Shown: positions 35,828 to 48,750 of the stretch, one piece after another
Layout of the letters: every line of letters starts with the position of its first letter
How positions within the stretch are numbered: position 1 is the first letter of the stretch
NCBI RefSeq assembly: GCF_037975245.1
Contig: NC_092563.1
Coordinates: forward strand, 24,088,960-24,152,959
Direction: 5' to 3'
Origin: Apostichopus japonicus
Lineage: Eukaryota > Echinodermata > Holothuroidea > Aspidochirotida > Stichopodidae
DNA length: 64,000 nucleotides
Made by a program: the position numbers and the translations under genes
Notes under the pieces: model-generated
Told to the model about the DNA's origin: nothing
The model's input: only the letters and a program-made list of their open reading frames with translations
Databases searched by the model: none

Positions 35828-38366
35828 TGGGGGGGGGGGTTAATCGAAGTCTTTGTCCCGTTTTCCTTCACCAGGACATGTCAGAGAGGGAATTTACCAT
35901 TCACGCACAGGATCATCACTAAATACGTGTAACACAACTGAGTGTTCCTAACTTCCCTCCTGATATCCGGACATACTATTGTACAAAGTATTCAGAATCA
36001 TCTCAACGATGTATTGACTATATTTTTCATGACTATATTAATGTATATTTTATTACTCATCCATCTGAATAATTCACTTCGTCACCATGGAGACATGAGG
36101 AAGGACACGAGGGAGGTGGTGGGAGATAGACGCCACGGGGCAAAGTGGGCGAACTGAGCCGGAACGCGTGGGTGGGGGAGGAGGAAATCTCGCCGGAGAG
36201 GATTGTCATAATTATCATCCCAAGCTTCATCATTTACTTCGTGTTTCCTATAAATATTAACAACAAATTTATCTGTAAAACAAAGAATAGAAACGATGAG
36301 TCGGTCTGTCGAGGTACATATATATATCTTTATTCCAATCTCTAGCAGCACCAGCAATAACTTCATTCATATTCATTATCGATGTGTGCATATTGACGTC
36401 ACCGCGTTCATATACCTCCCTCTATTATATTTATCTCAACTCTTAGCCTTTACCATTAGTACCTGTTCTACCATTTGCGTACTGTCATTCTCTCTTCTAA
36501 TATCCTTCTCATTTAATATTCTACTACAGCTGTATTTGCTTGTTTCCGTATCCTTGCACGATATTGTAAAGAGAGATTTTATTTCGCTCAACGGGGGATT
36601 TTGAATAATCCGGGAATTTCCCTTGCATGTAAATGGAACGCCAAGGAGAAAATGCGTTTCCGATTCATTATTCAAACGTGTGGATAAACTAATAGCCCCT
36701 TCTTGGAAACTTACACATTTAAGAGTATGTATAGTAACTATTTAACATAATAAAATTAAACGATGGCGGTAAAATGACAAAAATACCTGTCAAATATCTT
36801 AATTTTTAACAACATATTTGACTTCTCCTATAACAAATCTATCAGAAAAATGAAGAAAAAAAGAATGTAAGGGTAATTTAATGGGCTTATTTAATAACTT
36901 AACAGACACATTGTGTAATTAGATATGTAATTCCATTGAGAAAATGGCATCAAAATGATTACTGTATTAACGTCTCAGGAAAGACAACTAAATTTCCAAG
37001 ATATGAAAAAAAAATTATATATTTTTTTCTCTCGCAAAAGTTAGCATAGGTCACTTGAACCTTGATAATCTGGTTCGATTTTCTCAGAAAAAAATATAAA
37101 AAACCAATTTCTACACATTTCAGGTGTACAATGTCATCATGTTATGTGTGTATATGTGTGTGTAGGAAAACCAAGTGGTGTGGTCTCCATCTAATGAATC
37201 TGACCAAAGTTAGACCAAAGGTAGGAATTTCCAGTCTATCAAAAAACGGTGCGTTGCTTAGCAACAGGTTGGGCGGATCAAACTGCAATGAAATCGAAAC
37301 ACATTTACTTTTTATTAATATGTGGAACAACTCCCAGATATGAGGATGTAGGAAATTGTTGAACATGGCTACACAGTTTGTGTTTACATTTTTTATGATT
37401 TCAGCTTTTTTTGACGAGGAAATCCTTCGAAGGCAATGCAAATTTGTTTGTTTCGTTTGGATGGATTGAAATCACCAATGGTGCCAATATCAACATGTTG
37501 TCATGACTGATGGATCGATCTACTAATAGATTTAGTTAATATATTTTACAGATAATTAAAAACAACTGCCATCGGTGAAGGTAAAAATTTCCAATCGAAC
37601 TTTCAGCTCTTATGAAAATAACCTTTAATCCGTCAGAGAGGCTCAATAAACAAAGTGACTGGATTGACCAAATGCATCACACCCTTTAGTTGAGGTTAAA
37701 ATACACCATTTGATGGGTTATGATATATAAATCAAACCATGCATTGACATGCATTACAGTAAGAACTTGTCTGAGGAGTGATGTCATTGCATTATATGCC
37801 TTAAAGGAGCAATCCGGACATTTAATCATGATATACAGTTACATTTTTGGCAAAATTGGATTGTAAACTAAAGTGGTACAATAAATTGTAACTGGTCCCA
37901 CAGCGACCACTTCTGGAGACATTTTCGAGGATAAATCTTAATTCTGTTATTGGAGTACTACATTTCTATAACCCAATGGGTTTACAATCATATTAAAAAT
38001 TGACTACTCCCAAAGGACAGCTAGCGATCAGCTCACAGCTCCCTATGTATGCTACAGTGTATAAGGCCATCTCTCTTCACTATAAACCATGTCATACCAG
38101 CCACTCACTTTCTGACCATTCTTCTCAACCGATATACCATTGACCAACTTTTGTTATTTATTTCCGTTACGAAAAGTACAAAGATTGAAAACATACAAAT
38201 AAACGTATATTGCACACACTGTGCACAATTTAATACCACAAAAATAAATAATTCCATAAAAATCCCTGGCAGGGAGTCAATGACAGGTGAGTGCAGTGAA
38301 GGTAGGTAAATTTGACAGAACCCTAGTTAGGCTAATCTAGGCCTTGTCAGAAATATGGGATTACTA
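35828..38366. other. Non-coding stretch
   Basis: No gene is supported. It contains a short palindrome GTTGCTTAGCAAC at 37253-37265 that resembles an RFX X-box with one-base spacing. Confidence 0.45.
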
Positions 38367-39850
38367 ACATTGACATAACCGTATGAGCAGTGCATATATG
38401 CATTCAGCAGAAACTAGGCTTAGTAATGAGATACTAACAATAATATCATTGTATGAGTAGTGCATGCATGGTGAATTCAGCAGTACCTTGGTATAGTAAC
38501 ATTGGAAACTAACATTGACATAACTGTATGAGCAGTGGCATCTATGCATTCAGCAGAACCTAGGCTTTAGTAATGAGATACTAACAATACTAAATCATTG
38601 TATGAGTAGTGCATGTATGGTGAATTCAGCAGTACCTATAGGCCTAGTAATATGGGATACTAACATTGACATAACTGTATGAGCAGTGCAGCAGAACCTA
38701 GGCTTAGTAATGAGATACTATAACAATAATATCATTGTATGAGTAGTGCATGTGTGAATTCAGCAGTACCTAGGTATAGTAATATGGGATACTAACATTG
38801 ACATAACCGTATGAGCAGTGGCATCTATGCATTCAGCAGAACCTAGGCTTAGTAATGAGATACTAAAAATACTAAATCATTGTATGAGTAGAGCATGTAT
38901 GGTGAATTCAGCAGTACCTATAGGCCTAGTAATATGGGATACTAACATTGACATAACTGTATGAGCAGTGCAGCAGAACCTAGGCTTAGTAATGAGATAC
39001 TATAACAATAATATCATTGTATGAGTAGTGCATGTGTGAATTCAGCAGTACCTAGGTATAGTAATATGGGATACTAACATTGACATAACCGTATGAGCAG
39101 TGGCATCTATGCATTCAGCAGAACCTAGGCTTAGTAATGAGATACTAACAATACTATCTTTTTATGGGTACAGCATGTATGGTGAATTCAACTGTACCTA
39201 CAATCCTCGACAAAAATGATGGGACAGTATGAGCAACAACGAGCGATATTGGCTTAAGCGCACCCCCTTCCCCCCGTTCAATGTTGTAGCCAAAAGCGCT
39301 CAGAAACTGCAACATCGATACAGGGAGTGGGGTGTCCCATCTATTTTTGTCGAAGATTCAATCCTCGACAAAAATGATGGGACAGTATGAGCAACAACGA
39401 GCGATATTGGCTTAAGCGCACCCCCTTCCCCCCATTCAATGTTGTAGCCAAAAGCGCTCAGAAACTGCAACATTGATACGGGGAGTGGGGTGTCCCATCT
39501 ATATTTGTCGAAGATTGTAGGCCTAGTAATATGGCTTACTAACATTGACATAACTGTATGAGCAGTGTATATGAAAGTCACAATCAGCAAAACTTGCTAA
39601 CCTTGCAGGACTTGATACTAACATTGACATCACTGTATAAATAGTGCATGGAGTTACATTCAGTAGAACTTACTAACCTTGTAAAACTTAGTAAATTTGC
39701 AACATTGACATCACTGCATCTGAAGTATATGTATGGTGATCTCAAACGAACAAAACAATGACATCATTTTAATGATGTAGCACAAAATAATTTAGCCAAA
39801 CCTATTACCTTAGCTAGAAAAACATTGACATATCGTTGTATGATGTGCAG
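38367..39850. repeat. Satellite of about 140 bp with a 282-bp higher-order unit
   Basis: The marker ACATTGACATAAC occurs at 38367, 38512, 38663, 38795, 38945, 39077 and 39542. Intervals alternate 151/132 bp from 38663, so two diverged monomers form a 282-bp dimer, and consecutive dimers are nearly identical. Shared words are TATGAGCAGTG, CAGCAGAACCTAGGC and TGTATGAGTAG. The array is interrupted by a MITE dimer (39201-39517) and decays to weak matches by about 39.85 kb. Confidence 0.9.
39201..39517. mobile_element. Head-to-tail dimer of a Tc1/mariner-type MITE in the satellite
   Basis: Copy 1 (39201-39358) and copy 2 (39359-39517) are about 97% alike. Each begins CAATCCTCGACAAAAATGAT and ends in the inverted version (TTTGTCGAAGATT), giving a terminal inverted repeat of about 25 bp. 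The pair is flanked by TA on both sides (39199-39200 and 39518-39519), matching the uninterrupted satellite sequence, so TA is the target duplication. No TA separates the two copies. There is no transposase. Confidence 0.85.
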
Positions 39851-40287
39851 TTATGAAGTGCGTACATATACAGTATGCTAGTAAGCAAAGCCTAAGCTAC
39901 TAGTATGAATGTTGTTTACGTGATTTCTTTAGTGATCCTATACTAGTTAACATAGTAGACATTATTGTATGGGCAGTGAATATAATACCAATTTACCAGA
40001 ATTAACAGCTAAATAAGTCCTTAAGTAGGATAGATGCTAAAACTGACATGATAGTTTGTGCAATGGATGAAGTAGGTTATACATCAAGCAGAACCAAGGC
40101 TAAGGTATTTAAATACGCTGCTTGCATTGACGTCATGATTTATTACTACATGTTTGATCATAACACTGATGTGTGATGAAAAATGTAGAACTAACAGTTA
40201 TAATAAGTATGATACATGTTTTCTACAGTGACATTGTTGAACTTGCAGCAAAATTTAGCACAAGACTAAACTAGGCTATTGATTTAA

Positions 40288-40530
40288 AGGTAGTCAGTAT
40301 AGGTCCCAAATTATAGCACGCTATAATTGCTAGACGTTTTCAAATAGTACTTTCCTGGAGATCTTTACTCTCCAAATTGTTCTCAGACATTGTTAAGTAA
40401 CACACAGGATGACCGAATGTCCCAGTTAGGAAAATTTCCTCAAGGTTGTAATAAAAACAGTTTAAGAATTTTTGACCACAGGTGACCATATTTGAATATC
40501 TAGCATATTTGGGGCCAATACAGCATACCT
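40288..40530. mobile_element. TTAA-flanked MITE (243 bp)
   Basis: The left end AGGTAGTCAGTATAGGTCCC and the right end in reverse complement AGGTATGCTGTATTGGCCCC are inverted copies with about four differences. Both sides carry TTAA (40284-40287 and 40531-40534). TTAA targets are used by piggyBac and Kolobok elements, and the AGG ends suit Kolobok better. There is no coding capacity. Confidence 0.72.
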
Positions 40531-40534
40531 TTAA

Positions 40535-43500
40535 GCAGTTGAGCTAAGGTCAATTCTGCAGTTCAAAACCTTAAAAGTACAAAATCTAAACACTTCCATG
40601 ATTGTTTGTTCAGTAAATGCAGTAAAAATTCAGCAGATATGTTTCTAATAAAATTCATCAGTTTTTATAAAGATTGTGCAGAAAATCCAAACAACCTGAT
40701 CGTCTGTCAGAGTCCTGTCCCGTAAACACCGAGACTGTAACCCATACGAAACTGTTACGGCAGCGTAACGACACATAGGGTTTCACAAGTTCCTTTGAAT
40801 GGGAATAGGTACCAGACATGACCTCAGTTAAAGGGAAAAGTTCAGTAGAACCTTACTTGGCTCATGTATGATTGTAAATGTGGTATACCAGTACATTCAG
40901 TAGAAACTAGGCACAAGATCTTAACATAAATATATGTGCAGTAAAATGATAAAAATGCGATAAAAGGTCTGCTGAATCTTGCTTGGCAGAACTGTAATGA
41001 CATACTCTTCACATACACATACTTAAGTAAGTGCACAGTGGACATATGATAAATTAAGCATCACTGAAGATTAACCAGTTTACTACGAGTCAAGCAACCC
41101 GTATGTGACAAACTGAACTTGTATGAATATCATTAAAAAATTCCATATTTAACTGACTTTTTTTTTGCATGAGCAATTCATGAAAATCAAAAGCAGTAAC
41201 CATTCAAAAATTGAAAGAAGAACACATCCAGATCCCACCGACATTTAACCCTTCATAGATAGTTGCAGAAATCAGAGGCAGTCATGAATAGAGTCTTTTT
41301 AAAACAAACAACCTATCAAAAGGGCTCTCTTCTCTAAACCAGTCAAACTGTTTTAAAGGGGATAAGAACAATTTCTTTTTAGTTTGTCATTTGAGTTTTG
41401 ATTAATGACTACTGCAATCAGTCAACTGCTTCACTTACAAACCACCAAGTATTGTAAATAAGTTGCTAATTTCAATTATGTTAGTTCTGAACTTCCTTGT
41501 AGAAATGTAAGCTTCTGGCCTCACAGGTACTGATCGGACCAGCTTCAACTTTTGAAAACTGCTTTCACAAATACAAATATCGACAAGGATGAGACACTAG
41601 TGATTTGAAAAAAAAAAACAGAAGAAGAACAAGGAAAAATCCTGCCAAATAGAAGATTGTCTGACCCCTATTGGTTCCCCACAGATAAATAGCTGACCAA
41701 TCGGATCGTGTAAACCAGACATACACAGACATCATGTTGGCATTAGGCATGTTTCTGTCACGATAAGACCAAAATCTGCCTGCAAAACTAATTATACTCA
41801 ATCACCGCTGTGTTATAATTATCAACATATCGTGACCGTGACACATAAATCATCTATAACGCTATACAATTCACCAAAAGTGTAAAATTTTGAACCAACA
41901 AATGAGTTCCAGGTGCACTCTGGACCAGCCAGATGATTAAAAATGCACAAATAGTAAATCCCGTCTTTGAGGCCAAGAAGGAAGTTTCTGACCCATTTAA
42001 AGCACAGCTCCCTTAATTCTCAACCGCCCACTCTTCTCAGTGATGGAACATTCCAAATTATCTTTTCTCAGTGAGATGAAACAATCAAATTTTTTTTCTT
42101 TTGAATACCATGGCATTCCTTTCTTTTGCTTGGTTAAACTTAAATTTCTATTGAGAGAATTGAATCAAATCCTAATTCCAGCTCTTCAGCTATTCTTTAC
42201 TAAAACCCACTGTTGTGTCTTCTGTATGAATGGACTGTAATGCTGCTTCAACTATCTACAACATTCTGTTGAAATCAACAGTTGCAACATATTAATCCAA
42301 CAAACAATTCAGATGCCATGCTTTCTAAAAGGCTTCTCCATCCTTTCTTTTGTAGCTATTAAAAGTTTTTTGTGTTTGTTTAATCAACTAAACATCAACA
42401 ACCTACTGGATACTAGTACCAGTGCAATATCATTAATACCTAGATTGCAGAAAGGACGTAAATTTTTGCAAGGTAAGCTACCTTAAAAAAACCCATTTCC
42501 ACAAACTTTTCACTTCACCAAAGGTCTTCAATGGTATTATTATCCATCACACAAAATGACAGATTCCCAGTTTTAAAAACATATTACACTTGTACATACT
42601 AAAATGAGCATTTTTGTACAAACTAAAAGATGAAAACATCAAAAGTAAAATCACTAGGATTACCTATTGATATATCGTGTAAGGTTTTGCGATGTAAATT
42701 CTGAACAAATTCCTAGTTTTAAAATTATTTTCACTCCTAAATTGTGAAAATGATTCCATTGCTGACTTCTTGTAAGCTTGAGAGTGATGATTTCAAATCT
42801 GCCTCAGACTGAGAAAGATAGTAAACAAACCCTTCTATTTTGAGACATTACAGACATGTTTTGTCACCATTCCCTCAATTTTGTTAGTTTTTATTACAGA
42901 CACTTCTCAGACTCACTTCCTCTTTAGTGTTCTGACACCTTTTACTGTTCTAACCAATTTAATTGCAATAACTGACACAGGTATTAAGAAAAGTAGTCCT
43001 AAATATTTGATCTTTCCTACTAAAATGATATACTGTTAAAATCACATTTCAAAGTGCTTGGCACTTTCACAATGACAAGGGAAAAGAAATAATAAAAAAT
43101 TTAAAAATCCAAATCTCATGACGGAGGCTTGTAAAGAAATGATCGTGGACTCTGTGACAATAATCAGCTTCTCCTCCACATGACAACAATGATTAATATC
43201 TGATCTATTCATGATGGCAGAAAGAATCCATAATCCATAGATATATCTTGAATGATGGCTGGATATCAATAAAGGAGTAATAATCAAGTTAAGAACATGT
43301 TGTACACACAAGGTTTATAAAACTAACAAAAGTTGTAAACATATGTACATGATCTGCAAAACCATCAATAGACCAACTACTTGGACAAATATTCACACTA
43401 AGTATCCAATAGATATCAGCAAACCGATAGAAAACTCTGACTAAAAAACTTTTTTTTAAGATCATGAAAATAGACTTCAGCTGTATTCAACAATTAACTT

Positions 43501-44396
43501 CTTGCAGCTGCCAGAGAAGGTTTTTAAAAGTACTTCTTTAATACTCCATACACCCTTTCAAATGTATCACCAAAAGCATTGCTACACTCTCCCCTTCTAA
43601 AATTTTGTCTTTCGCTCTCTTTCCTCATTATGAACTGACAACGTCATTCCATTTATACCATCAACCAATCAACTACCACTGTTCCTTAGATTTCATTGCC
43701 ACAATATAGCAAAATGGAAAACAGTCTCCTGGATAAGTGTTAAAACAAACTTCAACCCTAAAAATAGATGCTGATGATATGCCAATTTAGACCTACCATA
43801 TAGTATGATTGATTTTACATAGGTATTTATGGTGAGACAGATAGTTGATTGTGTATATATATACAATAGAACATCATCTTCTTTATACAACAAAATAATT
43901 GAAATTAATTGCGAGTCACAGAGAGTAAACATAACTGATGCAATACCATTTACAATGGACCAAGATCATCATTGAAATATAGATATATTTATATATATAT
44001 ATATGTAAAAAGAAAAAAAAAACAAAGTGCTGATGTTGCAAATATAGAATAGTTCACAAATTTATCATTACATAAGATAAGCTGTCTACAGAAAAAAAAA
44101 AGAAGAAGAAGAATGTAACAAACAGAGTGAAAACTAAACTTTTCAAAGAGGGCGAATGATGGACATGATCACCTCTCTTCATCCAATCTATCTGTTTGTG
44201 TAGCAACAGACCACTAGAACACCCAATCATCCACTGTACAACAACTCAACAATTCACAGTTGAAGAGCCATGGGCCTCTATGCCGCTAAAGCTGCTTTCG
44301 TCAATCAGCTGCGAAAACGCCCTGATCAAAGCCAAACAACTGCCAACAATTGGCAGTTGGGAAAATGTGGTACCCAGAGGAGACAGGTGGCCGATC
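40535..44396 (-). other. Downstream region and probable 3' UTR of the zinc-finger gene
   Basis: The coding region of the minus-strand gene stops at 44397. No other gene is seen here. Candidate minus-strand polyadenylation signals are AATAAA at 42890-42895 and ATTAAA near 43540, and I cannot choose between them. If the former is used, the 3' UTR is about 1.5 kb. Confidence 0.35.
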
Positions 44397-46517
44397 TCAA
44401 CCATTAGTCGCAGGTGAGAAGGCCCTCTCCTGCACCATACTGGGCCCAGCCCCTGGTGGAGGTACTGGTGACTGACGGCGAAGGAGGTCACCCTCGTTTG
44501 GGTGTTTACTCTGCTTGTGCTCCTCAAGCTCCGATGCTGTCTTGAATCTTCTCTTCTTGCACAAGGCGCATTTGTAAGCTTTCCAACCTGTGAGAGAGAA
44601 GTAATCAAAGCTCCCATCTGGGTTGTAACTGTGCTTTATTCGCTCTTCCTCATCCCTGTCCAGCTTTCTCTTCCTCTCTGGAATCTCCCGGTAGATGTTA
44701 AAGGTTGATTTCCTGCTACGTTTCTTTACCTCTGATCCCTCTCCATCTTTTGCTCCAACTTCATCTTCTTCCCTGGAGGAATGGGATGGGGAGCCTTCAT
44801 TATGGGCAACCATAGGGTGCTCTGATCCGTATAACGATGATGCACCACCGACAGCACGCTGAACTTGTCTTGTGATGTCATCCACATGTGCTAGATCTTG
44901 ACTGCTCTCTGCATTTCTCAGATCCAGTCCTCGATGATAGCGGTAACCCTCAGGACTAGGTTGTCCAGAGCCGCTGGCTTGAGAACCAGGTGATGCTGCA
45001 GACTGATCATGGTAAAGACCAAAACTACCGTGAGATTGCAAGCTACCATTTGGTGGCCATGGGATCATCATGGGATGATGTAACTGTCTCCTGGTGATAT
45101 CTCCCATCCCTGGCATGTAGTATCCTGGATGACTCATATCAGCATCTGCACTATGAGAAGATCCTGAGAGAGTTGGTCTACCTATATTCCGTTTAGGCTT
45201 TCCACCCTTTTGAAGGTACTTGTAAAGGACAGAGTCTTCAGTTGGTGGAGGACCACTAGATGGTAAAATGGATGGAACCTCTTCTGATCTGGATCGAATT
45301 GGCCCTCCTCTGTAGTCAGGATGGTTATGATGGCCTGGAGGAGCTAAAGAGCGATACATACTGGATGCATCACCATCCCATGACCGTGGTTGGTAAACCA
45401 GACCATGGTACCCATGCGGCCAATAGGAAGGCACAGGGAGATGCTGACTGACCTGGATGGATGGCACCCTTGGGGTACCACCTGCAGCTGGAGGTGTCTG
45501 GTGAGGATACTCTTTGACTAGTGGTCTTGCCTCTGGATTCTGAGAGATTTCTCCTTCACTTATGCTGTGACTTCTAACCCTGACAGATCTACTCATAGGC
45601 TGTGGCTCTGAATTGATCTCCATACTTCTACTAGTTTCCAGCACGCTTCTCTCGTGTCCTAAGGTGTGTAATCCTCCTTCTCTGCCACGACTTACTAAAT
45701 CTCTCAAGGTAGCAGGAGGATAAACATCTGGTTGTTGAGGTATGGGTGATTGCTGTAAATTTTTCTTTTCACCTGTGGAATGTTCTCCATGTTGCATGTG
45801 TCCATTAGGGCTATCCCGCCTTACTGCTCTCTCATCATGAACAACATCTTCCTGACTCCTTGAATGTCCTCTTGAAGAGTCATGTTCTGAGACATCAATA
45901 CCAGAGCCCCTTGATTCATCCTCTTCATTTTCGCAGTCTGGTAAATCTACTGTTGCCTGTCGCCTAAGGACACCCCTTCCTCCAGATTCAGATGGTGTCA
46001 ATGAATTTTGCCTCCAGGGATGCGTACCTGTCGAAATTCCATTTGGTTTATCAGCTGCCTCTACGGTACTTGATCTTGGTATAGGAGGAGAATCTGAGTG
46101 GATAATTTCAATTCCATCTGAATCTTCGATGGTGATCTCATTATTCTCACCATCACCATCCTCAGAGAGTGACCCTCTAGAACCCCCAGATGGCATGCCT
46201 ATAGCTGGGCTGACAGGTTCAAGCTTGATGGACATTCCTCTGGAGTGATTATCTGGACGTTGGGCTCCGGGGGTTGGAGATGCTACCTGCTCAGGAGAGT
46301 GTTCCATGTCGTTTTGATTCTCCAACGAGCTCTCATGTGACAGGTGAGCATGATTTGAATCTGTCTCTGTGCTTTCACAGAAGCGAGTAGTAGTGCTTGG
46401 ATGGCAGATACTTCCAGCAGATTGCATTCTCTCCAAGTTTCCTTCAGACGCATTAACAATATTGCCATGCTGGTCCTCCCCTGAAACCAATCCAGAAGAT
46501 GCACTTCTCTCAAGACT
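44397..46517 (-). CDS. C2H2 zinc-finger protein, 3' coding exon (706 aa)
   Basis: This is the last coding exon of a minus-strand gene. It starts after a strong acceptor (TCTTTCAG, exon base 46517, phase 0) and ends at TGA 44399-44397. Its protein is mostly disordered and Ser/Pro/Gly/Glu-rich. Near the start is an IKLE SUMO-acceptor consensus (46229-46218) and then an acidic stretch with IEII-HSDS (about 46116-46090), a SUMO-interacting motif type. Near the C terminus come basic clusters KKRSRK and RKRK, probable nuclear localisation signals, and one C2H2 finger with Cys811, Cys814, His828 and His833 (numbered from the ATG at 54149). It ends in a Pro-rich tail. Reading upstream through the acceptor gives 19 hydrophobic residues that are intronic. 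I do not recognise the orthologue. A role as a nuclear transcription regulator is inferred. Confidence 0.85.
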   Translation of the reverse strand, partial: SLERSASSGLVSGEDQHGNIVNASEGNLERMQSAGSICHPSTTTRFCESTETDSNHAHLSHESSLENQNDMEHSPEQVASPTPGAQRPDNHSRGMSIKLEPVSPAIGMPSGGSRGSLSEDGDGENNEITIEDSDGIEIIHSDSPPIPRSSTVEAADKPNGISTGTHPWRQNSLTPSESGGRGVLRRQATVDLPDCENEEDESRGSGIDVSEHDSSRGHSRSQEDVVHDERAVRRDSPNGHMQHGEHSTGEKKNLQQSPIPQQPDVYPPATLRDLVSRGREGGLHTLGHERSVLETSRSMEINSEPQPMSRSVRVRSHSISEGEISQNPEARPLVKEYPHQTPPAAGGTPRVPSIQVSQHLPVPSYWPHGYHGLVYQPRSWDGDASSMYRSLAPPGHHNHPDYRGGPIRSRSEEVPSILPSSGPPPTEDSVLYKYLQKGGKPKRNIGRPTLSGSSHSADADMSHPGYYMPGMGDITRRQLHHPMMIPWPPNGSLQSHGSFGLYHDQSAASPGSQASGSGQPSPEGYRYHRGLDLRNAESSQDLAHVDDITRQVQRAVGGASSLYGSEHPMVAHNEGSPSHSSREEDEVGAKDGEGSEVKKRSRKSTFNIYREIPERKRKLDRDEEERIKHSYNPDGSFDYFSLTGWKAYKCALCKKRRFKTASELEEHKQSKHPNEGDLLRRQSPVPPPGAGPSMVQERAFSPATNG

Positions 46518-47026
46518 CTGAAAGAAGAGTAGAAAGGAAAAGTTTTTTACCAAAATGTAGTCACTGAATACCATCCATGTCTGGCCATTGTAGGCAGACA
46601 GACCTCATGCAACATATAATAATTTACAATAACTGGGCAACATTCTTCAGACATTGTGTACCCATGTCACATTTGCCCATGCAAGCATAAATGTAGCACA
46701 GTTTACTTCGACTGCCCAGCTTTATATAATATGTAATCACAGCATTACAAATTAGCTGACTTGATACAAACGTTATGCTAATGGGATATGTCAAAGTTCT
46801 GTGTTACCTGCAGGTCATTATACTTTGGTGCATGCATCAAAAGTTACAATGAGGAAGCTATCAAACAGGCTTGTCACTTTTAAGATGAATCTCTTTGGAA
46901 GCAAACTTTAGTTTATCTATAAAGATAACAATGAACACAAATTGTGTGATAAAGTCAAGGAAGAACTATGATCACACTGTTGACTAAACACTGCACCTTA
47001 CTTACATTAATGTATTTACATTTCAT

Positions 47027-47040
47027 GTTACCACGGAAAC
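47027..47040. promoter_or_regulatory. RFX X-box-like palindrome
   Basis: GTTACCACGGAAAC matches GTTNCC-N2-GGNAAC exactly, the palindromic site class bound by RFX factors. It is intronic and its function is unknown. Confidence 0.35.
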
Positions 47041-48564
47041 AATAGACGTGTGTAATATTTGTCTACAACACAATTGAAAGACAGATTTAAAGGGAAAGGT
47101 GTTCAGTGGCAATTCTCAAGCATGCTGTATGTGATAAACGTTATTCGGGTCAATGTAGAAATGCCAGTTTCTAGTGCTATCATTGCTATAAATTGGCATT
47201 CTTGTACATAAGTGCTATTTGTACTGTATAAACTTTATATAAATTAAATTACTGTTAAGTATTACACGGTCGGCAAAACACTTAGTGGTACAGTGCATCC
47301 CTGCCCTCACATTAAAGTTGAAAGTTTACTTCTCTATTTGAAACCCTGACCAATTAGGATATAAGAAAACAATTGTTTTAACATTGCACGTTAACATCCT
47401 TGCAGTAGATTCGATATTCGATATTCGAGTTTCTTCAGTTTTGTTTTGTTTAACTTTTGTATTAACACATCACAAAAAAACTTAAAACAGTTCTGGGTTA
47501 CTGCTAAGTTAACTGGCATTTTTTCAGGCCGTGCTGAAATCTTGAATCCCTGAAAATACTGAAATCACAAAACAAAATGTACATATCCAACCATCAATAA
47601 CATGACAGCTTTGTAATGTTGATAACTTAATTACAATCACTTTGGAGTCACAGTACTACTAAGTTCTGTAAGCCAATGATGAGAGTGGTCATACATTATG
47701 AACTTTTCAGGGAAATAATTTATACGGTATGCCATGGGATGGATTAAGTGCCTCAGCATTGCAACTAATTTGCTATACAGGTCAAAACTGGTCAGCCTAA
47801 TACATACAGTACGTACAGTATGTGCCGAATACGTTTCACACCAGGCACTATGTATACTATAAAGTTTATTCAATGTTAAATTGGTGAAAATGTGGTAAAA
47901 AAACTGATCAATTCAATATCTACTAGTTCAGAAGAACATGAGATACAGTATCTCCTCGCTCACAAGTTCTTGTTTCTACTTAAAGGCTGTTGTTGGCTAG
48001 TTTAGTTACAGATAAATGTTATATAGTTTTGTTTCAAACTTAGGTATTCTTTACTGTGGTAAATGTCCACCTACTACTTATAAAGCAGGCAGTATAGAAA
48101 ATTTGTTATCTGACAACAATATTAATGACTCATGTTATGTAGAGTGTTGTACGTTTCTATTTTTTAGCTTCCTTGCATCATTGCAAAGAGTTTTGAAATA
48201 TATTTGGTGCACTATTAAACAGACATTGTTACAAATAGTTACCCTAGTTAATGAATGCATATATTCAAGGAACTGAGATGTTACTTATAGAATTCAGGAA
48301 AAAGTCCCTTCTTCCTTGCAGAAGATGGGTTTGGTTCATACACATTACATAAACTAACGCTTCCCTATGGGTATTTAAACATTACCCAGGATACCATACA
48401 ACATTCATGATCACTTTCATGACATGGCCATTTAGATGAGGCGATATCAGCACGACCGTATCACACAATGAAACTGTGTTAAAGGAAGCATGATGGTCAC
48501 CACCCCCAAATTACAACATAAACTGGGAAATTTCCACAACCATATGTTGCAATATGTGATGTGG

Positions 48565-48750
48565 TTAAACAATGAAGGAAAAGTTACACATCACTTGACC
48601 TCAATTTTGACACATAATTTTTCAGGGTATTGGATCAAAAGGGTAATTATATAACTTGTTAAACAATAAAGAAAAGTTACACATCACTTAACTTCAATTT
48701 TGACACATTTTTTGGGATATTGGATCAAAAGGGTAATTATATAATATGTT
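48565..48750. repeat. 94-bp tandem duplication
   Basis: Two copies start at 48565 and 48659, sharing AAAAGTTACACATCACTT and GGATCAAAAGGGTAATTATA, with several substitutions. It lies in the zinc-finger gene intron. Confidence 0.9.

Noticed and set aside
37801-38070. TTAAAGGAGCAAT as a possible left end of another TTAA MITE
   Set aside because: No matching inverted right end with TTAA was found.
44246-44708. Open frames overlapping the zinc-finger gene 3' end on either strand
   Set aside because: They are shadow frames of the coding exon and its 3' UTR.
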